Assembly: GCF_025698545.1 (NCBI RefSeq)
Contig: NC_068571.1
Location: 47,649,733-47,713,732 of the forward strand
Reading direction: 5' to 3'
Source of the DNA: Gossypium raimondii
Lineage: Eukaryota > Streptophyta > Magnoliopsida > Malvales > Malvaceae
Length of the DNA stretch: 64,000 bases
Shown here: positions 36,736 to 46,724 of the stretch, one piece after another
How positions within the stretch are numbered: position 1 is the stretch's first letter
How the letters are laid out: the number at the start of each line of letters is the position of its first letter
The notes under the pieces: generated by a model
Told to the model about the DNA's origin: nothing
What the model saw: the letters and a program-made list of their open reading frames with translations, nothing else
The model's database searches: none
Position numbers and translations under genes: made by a program

Positions 36736-38858
36736 AGTAGTTGATTCAGAAAAAGGCAACTTGTGAAATTTCTCTTTTTTACATGAAGTACAGACACAAT
36801 CAATAGAAATTTTATTTAATTTGATATTACAATTATTAAGAATAGTCTTAACAACCGAAGTAGAAGGATAGCCAAGACGCTTGTGCCAGAACAACAAAAC
36901 CTCACTATTATCAGTCTGATGCTGAAGTCCAACTGAGCAGCTGATGGATTAATAATATTCGGAGTAGACCCTTGTGGTAGAGAAAACTGATACAACCCAT
37001 TACGAATATGCCCCATTAGCAGAATTTCCTGCGTCATGCTGTCCTTAATAGCACAATGTGTAGAGTAAAATTCAAAAATTACATAATTTTCAGTCTCAAT
37101 TTGAGACACTGACAATAAATTTTTACGTATAGCTGGAACACACAAGATATTAGATAATCGAAGCAACCTAGAAGTTGTAGGTAAAACACCTTGACCAATG
37201 GACGAAATCATAGCAGACGAACCATCACCCATCAAGAGAGAAGACTTACCTGAATACGGAACAGTATCACGCAACGCAAAAGAATCTTGACACACGTGAC
37301 TACTCGCTCCAGAATCAGGGTACCACGACGTATTGCCAACCGGTCCAGGAACATTACCATAATCACTAGTCCCATGATGAGTGGTGTTTATAGTCGGGTC
37401 AGAATAGTTGGAAGCATGAAGATCACCAAGTCGAGGAAGCCCAACACAAACACGAGCCCGTGGTTTAGTACGTCACAAAACCTCAACATCACCTGACATC
37501 GGTCCCGAAGGCCTGGGAGCACGAAAATGATCAAACTAAACATTATCGGACACAGGCTCATTAGCCATTAAAGGAGCCGACGATCGAGGCCCATGACCAG
37601 GTCCAATATCACCATTTGGCCTATTACTATACCCAAAAGTAGACGACCCCTTATTAAACATAAATTGTGGCGGCCCATTATGAGGAGACCTAGAAGCTTG
37701 CGGCATCTACGGCCTACCAGCATAAGGACCAACATTCGACCCACACCATGTAGAATAGTCAACATTCGGCTGACCAAAACCCCAACTAGGATCAGTATAC
37801 TCAGTAGTTGATTCAGAAAAAGGCAACTTGTGAAATTTCTCTTTTTTACATGAAGTACAGACACAATCAATAGAAACTTTATTTATTTTGATATTACAAT
37901 TATTAAGAATAGTCTTAACAATCGAAGTAGAAGGATAGCCAAGACGCTTGTGCCAGAACAACAAAACCTCACTATTATCAGTCTGATGCTGAAGTCCAAC
38001 CTGAGCAGCTGATGGATCAATAATATTCGGAGCAGACCCTTGTGGTAGAGAAAACTGATACAACTCATTACGAATATGCTCCATTAGCAGAATTTCCTGC
38101 GTCATGTTGTCCTTAATAGCACAATGTGTAGAGTAAAATTCAAAAATTACATAATTTTCAGTCTCAATTTGAAACACTGACAATAAATTTTTACGTATAG
38201 CTGGAACACACAAGATATTAGATAATCGAAGCAACCTAGAAGTTGTAGGTAAAACACCTTGACCAATGGACGAAATCATAGCAGATGAACCATCACCCAT
38301 CAAGAGAGAAGACTTACCTGAATACGGAACATCATCACGCAACGCAGAAGAATCTTGACACACGTGACTACTCGCTCCAGAATCAGGGTACCACGACGTA
38401 TTGCCAACCGGTCCAGGAACATTACCATCATCACTAGTCCCATGATGAGTGGTGTTTATAGTCGGGTCAGAATAGTTGGAAGCATGAAGATCACCAAGTC
38501 GAGGAAGCCCAACACAAACACGAGCCCGTGGTTTAGTACGTCACAAAACCTCAACATCACCTGACATCGGACCCAAAAGCCTGGGAGCACGAAAATGATC
38601 AAATTGAACATTATCGGACACAGGCTCATTAGCCATTAAAGGAGCAGACGATCGAGGCCCATGACCAGGTCCAATATCACCATTTGGCCTATTACTATAC
38701 CCAAAAGTAGACGACCCTTATTAAACATAAATTGTGGCGGCCCATTATGAGGAGACCTAGAAGCTTGCGGCATCTACGGCCTACCAGCATAAGGACCAAC
38801 ATTCGACCTACACCATGTAGAATAGTCAACATTCGGCTGACCAAAACCCCAACTAGGA
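36733..38858 (-). repeat. Internal tandem duplication of about 1.06 kb within the copia element
   Basis: Segment A (about 36741-37790) and segment B (about 37808-38857) are direct copies offset by 1067-1068 bp. By eye they differ at about 23 positions including two one-base indels. Each holds the end of gag, the protease with its DSGAS site (A about 37302-37324, B about 38370-38392) and the GAG-pre-integrase zinc region. Only A continues into integrase and only B continues from gag. The junction near 37788-37803 is abrupt (…CCAACTAGGA/TCAGTATACTCAG…). Confidence 0.93.
37795..38392 (-). pseudogene. Copia protease/GAG-pre-integrase segment, distal copy
   Basis: A minus-strand frame runs from WYPDSGASSHVCQDS (retroviral-type aspartic protease active site D-S-G-A) to LLFWHKRLGYPS…CTSCKKEKFHKLPFSES, the H-H-C-C zinc region before integrase. 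The usual second His of LGH is Tyr (LGY) in both copies, so it predates the duplication. After FSESTT the frame runs into a second copy of gag-end sequence. Confidence 0.85.
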
Positions 38859-39035
38859 CCCGCCTGCCAAGGCTGACCATTACCAAAACCACGCTGACCA
38901 GCCCCACTTTGCCAAACTTGAGAATCTGAAACCCTAGGCCGCGTGTGCTGCGAAACAAACCAATCAATGGATCATCACGAGTCGAACCTCCGAAAAACTC
39001 ACTGGAGGAGGGTCATCACGCCGATATCGATAAAA

Positions 39036-39077
39036 GCATCGCTGGGCAACATGGCCAAATCTCGAACAAATTTGACA
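39036..39077 (-). other. Gag CCHC zinc knuckle
   Basis: Minus-strand CQICSRFGHVAQRC gives perfect C-x2-C-x4-H-x4-C spacing, the nucleic-acid-binding knuckle of copia gag. It is intact although surrounding gag is frameshifted. Confidence 0.93.
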
Positions 39078-39079
39078 TT

Positions 39080-39874
39080 AGAGATGAGGCCGAAAACCCC
39101 TTCCCCGACCCCACGACACCGAGAGGCCACCACGAGCAGGCCCATCTAGAATCGACGGCGACGAATCTTCCATGAGATTCGCAACAAATGCGATTTCTTG
39201 CATAGCCTTCGTTTGACGACTTTCGCAGTCAAGAAGAGCATCAACAAGACGTTGAAATGGCACCGGAGTCGACGACAACGAAGCAACAGAGACAACGACA
39301 TCAAACTCCGATGGAAGCCCCGCAAGTAAAATCGCCGTGCATTCGACCACAGAAACAGGAGAACCGGATGCATCTAAAATCGCACAGATGCCTTTCAATT
39401 TAGCTACATATTCACGAATAGACAGATTCCCCTTTTTGAGAGAGTGTAAATCTGACACAACCTAGACTGCTTTACCTCCGTATCGGCCGTAAAAAGTGCA
39501 CCCCCAATTGTCCATATATCCGAAGCTGACTGCACCTCTTTGAAGAAAGACAAGGCAAACTCACTAATGGTGGAGAGAAGCCACGATGTCAACAAGTTAT
39601 CTTGTTGTTGAAACACCGAGGCAGCCAAGTTAACAACAAACGCACCATCACGGGCTTGAACGAATCGCGACGGAGCCGCAACAGTGCCATCAAGAAAACC
39701 AAACAGACCATAACCATTAACAATAAGCCTAACTTGCTGCTTCCATTGCACAAACGAGCTATCATCAAGCTTGACCACATCATGGCGGGGAAAGGAGTTG
39801 ACAACACGATCCGCAGCAAAGACATCACCATGCTGCTCAACAGTGTCAGACGCAGGAGAAGTCACGGTAGCCAT
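39080..39874 (-). pseudogene. Copia gag, frameshifted
   Basis: The first ATG on the minus strand is at 39874, shortly after the primer site. Copia gag landmarks follow: FVQWKQQVRLIVNGYGLFGF, LLTSWLLSTISEFALSFF and, in another frame from about 39458, LKKGNLSIREYVAKLKGIC and LLAGLPSEFDVVV. The frame change near 39430-39458 breaks the gene. Confidence 0.88.
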
Positions 39875-39890
39875 GCCCAAAGATCACCGA

Positions 39891-39903
39891 GCGACTGATA
39901 CCA
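39891..39903 (-). promoter_or_regulatory. Primer-binding site of the copia element
   Basis: Immediately inside the 5' LTR the minus strand reads TGGTATCAGTCGC. Its first nine bases equal the start of the common plant initiator-Met-tRNA primer site TGGTATCAGAGC. Confidence 0.85.
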
Positions 39904-40089
39904 TGAAGAAATTCAGGTAGAAATGCAAAACTTAAAAGAAATCTATATGTGTTTGTTTATTCTTTGAAAAATAGATTCTTGCTTAACCTCCTTCTATCCT
40001 TCAGATGATACATTTATAGACTTAGAAACTAACTAACTTCCTTAACAGCTTACTAACAACTTTAGCTGAATACTAACTAACTCTTAACA
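39904..40089 (-). repeat. Copia LTR (5' LTR in element orientation)
   Basis: 186 bp, same length as its partner, followed outside by the GTGTG target duplication. Confidence 0.95.
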
Positions 40090-41155
40090 GTGTGTGATGA
40101 TCTGTGATGTGCTCTTACGCAGAATTATTGTGAAATTAATGTCTGCTTGTGCTTACTCTTGTTTTTCTTATAGATTTTTGCTTTGTTGTTGATGCCTTGA
40201 TGGTAGGGATACAGTTCTTTTAAAGATTTCTTCCCAACTATGGCAATGAAGCCAAATCCGCAATGTTCAAATGCTGCCTGTGGAGCGGCAGGTAAGAGAA
40301 AGAGTTTTTTTTTTAATTATGTCTTTGGGTTATTTCGGTTTTCTTCTGATGATGGAATGGCTAATTTCGTTGTAGAAAAAATACCTTTTTGCAAAGCCAA
40401 CCGGTGTAGCTAAAGCCGGGATGGAAGCCGAGGCGAAGGTTGCAGCAGCTGATGCCCCGCTTCATGCCGATAACGAATGGAACATAAGGTACAAATCACA
40501 ACTCTGGAAAGGGGTTGATGCATGTTATAAAACCCTCGACTTAAAATTCCCTCTCGGTTTTTTCCTTCCATAGTTGTAGTTGTATCATTATGATATTTGA
40601 TCAGATTAGCAAATAATGTAATGATTGACTAACATAATCTATGTGAAGTTACAAACTGTTTTAGATTGTTTCTGCATGTTTAATATTCCTGGATCATAAT
40701 CATTATATGGTTTTTACTTTGGGAGATTAGCCAGTGTATCCGTTTGTTTTCTTTTGTTTTGTTTTTGATGTACTGGAGTTTACATATGGCGCAAGTTCAG
40801 GGTTTTTTTTTCTATGTTCTGCCCTTTATTTTTATCTTCTTGTTAAAATTTTACTTTTGATTTGCTTGTCATCTTCGAGTAGTGTGCCGTTCTGACCCTA
40901 ATAAGGATTAAATCTCCACCAAAGACTCATCGAGACTGCAGAGTTGCAACCATATCACTCTTGCTTGATCTCTATATTTCATTTCCCTAAACTACTACTC
41001 TCTCTATTCGTTCAGATGCTCTTCCCAAAGGTCTTGCCCTTGAGCTCCCGAGTGCAGATGAATTTGTAAAGTCACTTACATCTGGAGCCACGGATACGGC
41101 TATTGATGAACTTGAAGATCTCCGAAGGCAACCTGAAGCTCTGAATGCTAATTAA

Positions 41156-43112
41156 TTCCCCCCCCCCCCACAAAAAAAAAAAAAACACAAGTTTTAGTTT
41201 GAAGGTAGATAGTTTTCTTTTGCATATTAGAAACCTGTTTTAGATTCCATTGCTTGTCAAAAAGCAGGCAAATGATCCATCCATGCCTTCAATTTTTTTA
41301 AAGTTAATTAAGAAATTTTCATAAAATAAAACCCATACTAGAGCTAATATGAGAGTAAACGGAATAGACCATTTCCTTTTAGTTGCTTTCTATAGATATA
41401 AGAATGCAAAAGGTTATAAATAAGGGTGTATTCGAGTCGAATTAATGCGTGAAAGTTTTTAAGTTTCATTTAAAATTAGAAATTCGAGACTTAAAGTCTA
41501 ATTCCAACTTCATTGAGTTCATATTTTCGAATGAAAGTTTCGTTCAATTTTCGTACTTGATGAGTTTAGACTCGGATCACTTATGCTTTGAGTTGGAATT
41601 GAGTATTAACATAAGTTAAATATTAACTTCCTCGAGTTTGACTCGACAATGACCTAGTCAAACTAGTTAGTTGTTTGTACAGTGTCTCCATTACATCTGA
41701 ATGGGAACCAAAGTGATGAACAGGTTATGGCATGCATGCATGGACCATGATATACATCAAGTGTTGATTTTCGTTTATCTTTTTTAATATACAAGGTGTT
41801 TTTTTTATAAAAAAAAAACCGAATCCATATAAATAACAATGATATCAACTAAATTAAGGTTCAATCAATTATACTTAAAAAAATTAATTAACGGGTAACA
41901 TAAATTTTACTTTTTTATAACTTGAAGTCATTTTTTTTTAATATAAAGATTAGGGTTAAATCATTATTCGTGGACCAAAGTTGACAATTATGTCTACGTT
42001 GTTAAAACTTTTTTTAGTCAAAATTAGGTTTTAACTTTGTAATTGTTCTCACATTGGGACTTACTTTTTTTTTCAAGTTAATCCCTTAACTTGGTAATTG
42101 TTCTCATATTGAGACTTGAAATTTAGGGTTTTTAAAGAAATATCATGGGCTAACTTGGAAAAAAAATTTCAAGTTCCAATGTGAGAACTTGGATCAAAAA
42201 AAGTTCAAGCCTTAATATTGACACAATTGTCAAGTTCAGAACCTAACTTTGACAAAAAAAATTCAGACTCTAATATTGTGAGAATAGTTGTCAAGTTCAG
42301 CCCCAAAAAATGTTTTAACAAATTAATTGTTGGTTTGGGATTTGAATTTCAAATTTATTAGACGGTTAGTGTTTGGTATACTGTGCATTATTTTTTTTAT
42401 TTCACAAGCAACCTTAAAAATTTGTCATGTGTTTTTTTTAAATATTTTAGTATACTCCTATAAGGCACTTGTCAACCTCTTCAGTCTACTTTTGGAATCT
42501 AAAAATTCCACTGGCAGTGTACTTTTTTATTCCACAAACAATCTTAAAAATTATACATGTGTCTCTTTTTTTTAAAATATCCCTATAGGACACTTGTCAA
42601 CCCCTAACTCTACCTATGGAGTCTAAGAACTTGATTGCTAATGTACCAAATAATTTCCTAAATATTGATTATACTAATTAATCTGACTAAAACTTAGAAT
42701 TTCAAAAAAAAAATAATACAAGTATTATAATACAAATGCATTTAACATTAGCCAAAAAAAGTACTTAAAAACAAATAAAATGGTTTTTTAATTACAGTTG
42801 AAAAATAATTGTTAATTTTATGAGGTGAACTTAATTAAATGATGTTGCATTAAATTAAAACATGACCTAAACTAATGTAGTTTAAAAACTCAAATTGAGT
42901 ATCTTTTTATACTATTTATATAATATCTAAAACTATCTATAGTCCCTCCTTAACGCTTAAATATAAGAGGATAATACGCTTCAACACACTCGAACCCACG
43001 TCCTCATGCACTTACAACAATATTTATGCCAATCAAGCTAAAACTCAATCATAACATATCACTTAAAAAAATCACATCATTTTTAAATCCTCATAAAATT
43101 AACAGTTATTCA
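41156..43112. other. Gene-free stretch downstream of the UBA5 pseudogene
   Basis: Begins with a C9 run and an A-rich run just after the pseudogene stop. 41945-42310 is a palindromic MITE-like block with 'aattgttctcacattgggact' and its complement; related to 25325-25590. Two similar short blocks ('cacaagcaaccttaaaaatttgtcatgtg…aaggcacttgtcaacctctt' near 42400 and 'cacaaacaatcttaaaaattatacatgtg…aggacacttgtcaacccct' near 42535) form a direct repeat of period about 130. No gene is seen. Confidence 0.55.
42905..43055 (-). mobile_element. tRNA-type SINE copy 2
   Basis: On the minus strand it reads 'attgagttttagcttgattggcataaatattgttgtaagtgcatgaggacgtgggttcgagtgtg…', with an A-box-like TAGCTTGATTGGC and a good B-box GGGTTCGAGTG at tRNA spacing. 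It matches copy 1 (21862-22010) through '…gggactatagatagttttagatatt'. The A and B boxes are better preserved here than in copy 1. Confidence 0.65.
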
Positions 43113-43121
43113 TTGTTAAAA

Positions 43122-43571
43122 GGGTAAACTACAAAAATAGTCACTTTTGTTTGCCTTAAATTATATTTTAGTCACTTATATTTGAAATGTTACGTTTTAG
43201 TCACTTACGTTATCATTTTGTTACGAAGTAATCACTCTACCGTTAAACTCTGTTACCTTCCTAGAGGCAGTCCTACGTGGCAGTCCAAATGGGTTTTAAA
43301 TGTTAACTTGGATGTCCAGTTGCTGAGATGAAAATAGGTTTTTAATTAAATAAATTTAATTTGAACTGCCACGTAGGACATCCAAGTTGGCATTTAAAAC
43401 CCATTTGGATTGCCACGTAGGACCGTCGTCAAGGAGGTAACAGAGCTTAACGGTAGAGTGACCACTTCGTAACAAAACGATGACGTAAATGACCAAAATG
43501 TAACATTTCAAAGATAAGTGACTAAAATGTAATCTAAGATAAATAAAAGTGACTAATTTTATAATTTAGCC
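43122..43571. mobile_element. Fold-back Mutator-like MITE, 450 bp
   Basis: The element is almost entirely a palindrome: left arm (GGGTAAACTACAAAAATAGTCAC… CTACCGTTAAACTCTGTTACC … CCTACGTGGCAGTCC) pairs with the right arm (…GGACTGCCACGTAGG-like, GGTAACAGAGCTTAACGGTAG, GTGACTAATTTTATAATTTAGCC). TTGTTAAAA flanks both sides (43113-43121 and 43572-43580), a perfect 9-bp target duplication, which points to the Mutator superfamily. No coding content. Confidence 0.92.
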
Positions 43572-44169
43572 TTGTTAAAAAGTTGATGTGAAACATAAAT
43601 ATTTATTTTAGAAAAGTACATTTATATGACTGTAAAGGTAAGATGGTTATAATTAACATAAAGGTATAAACCCAAAAGCATTCATGGTTAAAAGGTGACA
43701 CAAAAGTTACATTGTTTTTATTTTATTTTATTATTTTTACTTTTAAATTCAAAATGTCAAAACCTTGAAAAGGGGGATTTGCCCAATAATAAATTACGAC
43801 AATATATATTGAATATTCCATATCTCAAAGGCGAAAGCTTTGGCACATGGCTTCAATCTTCACTTCAGCTACTAACCCAACATTCTTTTTACTAAAAAAT
43901 ATTAAAATATGTTGCATGTCTTCTTAACTTTTAGCTTTTCTTTTTATCATCACTTTTTTTTTAAAAAACAAAATTCTTTAAAGTATTTTATTTTCTTCTA
44001 GTTTTTAAAAAATATTTTATTGTATTATAAATTAAATTTGAGAATAAGGTTTATTCTAATGAAGGTTCAACGTTATAGGACTTTGATACATAGTAATTAC
44101 TATTCACATGTCATCCACATATTAATCATAAAAGTTATTATCATACATCAATGACCACTAACTCGAAAT

Positions 44170-44440
44170 TCAAATTAGATCCAAGTCGTCTACCTGCGAT
44201 TCGGATCGGCCGCGTCAGATGGATGTGTGCGAGACGTGCAGTGAGAGGACAGTCAGGGGAATTCACATAATCAACTCACATGAGTCGAGGGGAGTTCGCG
44301 AACTCAATTTGCACATACCCAAGGAGTTTGTATGTGGTGGGCTGCGAGATTCATCATGCGACCCAGAACGATACACGTGTCCAACAGGTCTGTTTAGAAT
44401 GCCAGTCCTACGAATAGTGGAGTCAAATCATGAATCGTGA
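44170..44440. other. Unassigned GC-richer block
   Basis: This block is clearly richer in GC than its AT-rich surroundings, with GGATCGGCCGCGTCAGATGG near its left edge. A 73-codon open frame runs through on the + strand (44219-44440), but I recognise no domain in it and the minus strand gives nothing better. It may be a fragment of a captured gene or an unfamiliar transposon. Confidence 0.35.
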
Positions 44441-44891
44441 TAGTATGTATAAATACACAAATATTCCCTTTAATGAGACATATAAAAAATTACTTAATAT
44501 TTATATTCATAAATAGTGATTAACTCTCAATATATTAATCATAAAAAATAAAATTATGATTAATTGTAGTATATACATTTTTATTAAAATTCATAATGTA
44601 TATTTTAACATGGTTTTTGAATGAGATTGGTATCATGAGTTAAATATACCAATAGAGTTAAGAAAATTACAAAATAATAATAATAATAATAATAGAAATT
44701 AGGGGCATTTAAGAGTTTTCATTTAAAATAATTTTAAATTTTGATAAATAACGAGTGCTAAAATAATCATTCATATTCTTTTAAAGAACACTACTTTCTA
44801 TTTTCAGTTTTACAACTTTTATTTTAAAATATAATTATTTTAGAAAAGAGTATTATTTTTCAAAAGATTATTTTCACATATAGTGTGTGAA

Positions 44892-44894
<3 letters not shown>

Positions 44895-44941
<47 letters not shown>
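44895..44941. repeat. (AT)n microsatellite
   Basis: About 23 AT dinucleotides, the longest simple repeat in the window. An (AAT)n run of six units lies upstream near 44672-44692. Confidence 0.95.
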
Positions 44942-44942
<1 letters not shown>

Positions 44943-46420
44943 TAACTAAAATGACACATCAATAGTGTGGATGTAAATAAAAAGTACATATTAATAATAC
45001 ATAAAAGAGGAAAAGTTATTGGTGGTGTGGTCAAAAGAATATGGGTATTTTTAAAATTAATTTTACTTCATTTTTTATAATTTAATTAGTTGAATTGAAA
45101 TATATTGATTGGTGATATAATTTTAGTTAAATATTCTAAGTTATTATAAGTTACATGCATAACCAATGATGCAAGATGAAATAGGAGGTGTTTTTTTCTT
45201 CTTTTTTAAATTTTATTAATTGAAAAGTAAATTAATATAATTCTTAATTTCACCGAAAATAATTGAATAATTATCCATATATATAAAAGAGGTTATTATT
45301 ATTTCCAATAAATAAATTTCATAAACATATTTAAGATGTATAATATATACAAAAAAGTAATAAAAATATAATAGTATCTTAAATTTGCTTGTGAAATGGT
45401 TTTTTTTTTTTAAATCATTACTTGTGTATTTTTTTTTCTGAGCTTTTATTAGTATAGATACAGCAAATCACAAATACAAGTAGAATATCATCAAATCAAT
45501 CCAAACTAAAACCAATCCATCATATGATAGTTCACACATGGTAACATAAGTGTCCTATATATACTATAAAACCCCAGCTTTTGGCTTATGGCACTATGTA
45601 TTCCAATATAGCCGACTCCGCACCGATTCGGATTATATTGGCCTGTGTGCACCATTCCAGTAATAAATTATAGTGACCACTACTCTTTTTTGCACTAATG
45701 AAAATTTCAATCCATACCAGTTGCATCGATTGGAATATTGCGCTCCATTCGATGCATGACTGTTAAAAATTGATAAAATTATTTTTTTACCAACTTTTAC
45801 TCTTTTTTTATTAACCAAATTTAAAATTTAAACAAAATAAAGGAACAACTTCAAAATTTAAAGTAAAAATTAATAAATAATAATAAATAAAGAATTTATA
45901 TAACAACAAACTAAAGAAGAAAAAAAGACAATTTCTAAATGGTTCAGAACAAATTTTTTTGTGTATATTTTTATTAAACTTTCATTTTATATATTTGGTA
46001 TAGGATGATCTTATTGTATATTTTTAAAATAATATTGTGGATAATTTTGTTGTATAATGTTTGTGATGTTATTTTCTCTTGTTTTCTTTTGATTTATTAA
46101 ATGATGAAATTTTATTTGTGAAGTTTATTGACAAGTATTTTATATAATCAATTAATATTTTTATATTTGAATTTATTTAATCTAATTCATTTGATATATT
46201 TAATATTTAATATATTAAATATTTTTTAAAAAATTGACTTTAAAGCGATACATCAAAACAGACTTGTACCGGTACATACCTATTCTAGTAGAAAAACGAT
46301 GTGACCACCAGTACGGTACTCACTATCTTCACATGTTCACCTCCAAAACTCGCTCTGCGGGTCCAAACCACAGAACAACTTTCTTTGTGGCATGTGAGTT
46401 GATAATCATTTTTACATAAA

Positions 46421-46724
46421 GGGTAAACTACATTAGTAGTCACCCAACTATGATTTTTTAACTTTAAAAATTCCATCCAATTTTATTGTTAAAAACTAGT
46501 CTTTGTACGTCAACATGGTATACGTGGCACACCATGTGTAACTGTTGGTTATTTCGTTAGTCACACTAGTTTTTATCAATAGAAATGGATGGAATTTTTA
46601 ATAGAAAGGACTCGTTTGCTATTTAATCTAACGTATATGAACTAATTTGTCAATTTTTTGAGTAAATAGAGTAAAATACAATCTGATTCCTAGTATAAGA
46701 GCCTCCATAATACTTTTATCGATA
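46421..46724. mobile_element. Composite MITE fragment
   Basis: The left end GGGTAAACTACATTAGTAGTCACC resembles the Mutator-like MITE at 43122, whereas the rest ('ccatgtgtaactgttggttatttcg…ataatacttttatcg') belongs to the family at 11396. It appears to be a chimera or a nested insertion. Confidence 0.5.

Larger units (their letters stand above)
33953..40094 (-). mobile_element. Ty1/copia retrotransposon, full-length but coding-defective
   Basis: Two 186-bp LTRs (33958-34143 and 39904-40089) bracket a 6132-bp element. GTGTG flanks both ends (33953-33957, 40090-40094) as a perfect 5-bp target duplication. In minus orientation the order is primer site, gag with zinc knuckle, protease, GAG-pre-integrase, integrase, reverse transcriptase, RNase H: the copia order. 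Several stops and frameshifts interrupt gag and pol, so it cannot be autonomous. It lies antisense in an intron of the UBA5 pseudogene. The LTRs differ at three positions (A/T, T/C, C/T), so insertion is comparatively recent next to the other LTR relics here. Confidence 0.95.
31625..41155 (+). pseudogene. UBA5: UBA5 (UFM1-activating E1) pseudogene, 5'-truncated, frameshifted, copia-interrupted
   Basis: Exon-like blocks with GT-AG borders match plant UBA5, the E1 that adenylates UFM1 for ufmylation: about 31629-31655 (LNQTWMES), 32139-32220 ([15 protein letters not shown]), 32347-32421 ([14 protein letters not shown]), 32605-32679 (KFLLKFGYVSPYL), 40207-40291 ([13 protein letters not shown]), 40376-40498 (LHADNEWNI) and 41016-41155 (LELPSADEF, ending at TAA 41153). 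The catalytic Cys context (GVCAAS) and CxxC zinc site (CFTC) survive. It is broken: the N-terminal adenylation half is absent; block 32139-32220 is 82 nt where 83 keep frame; block 40207-40291 is 85 nt where 87 keep frame; the exon between NEWNI and the C-terminal block is missing; a normally conserved Gly after TTM is Arg. A 6.1-kb copia element lies in the intron before 40207. Confidence 0.85.

Noticed and set aside
37287..39175. Arg/Thr-rich plus-strand frames repeated at 1068-bp spacing
   Set aside because: They are the antisense of copia gag/protease sequence and recur only because of the internal duplication.
43695..43895. 66-codon frame beginning with a hydrophobic, signal-peptide-like stretch
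   Set aside because: It lies in AT-rich DNA where T-rich codons give Phe/Leu runs by chance; no TATA box, homology or conserved Cys pattern supports a secreted peptide.
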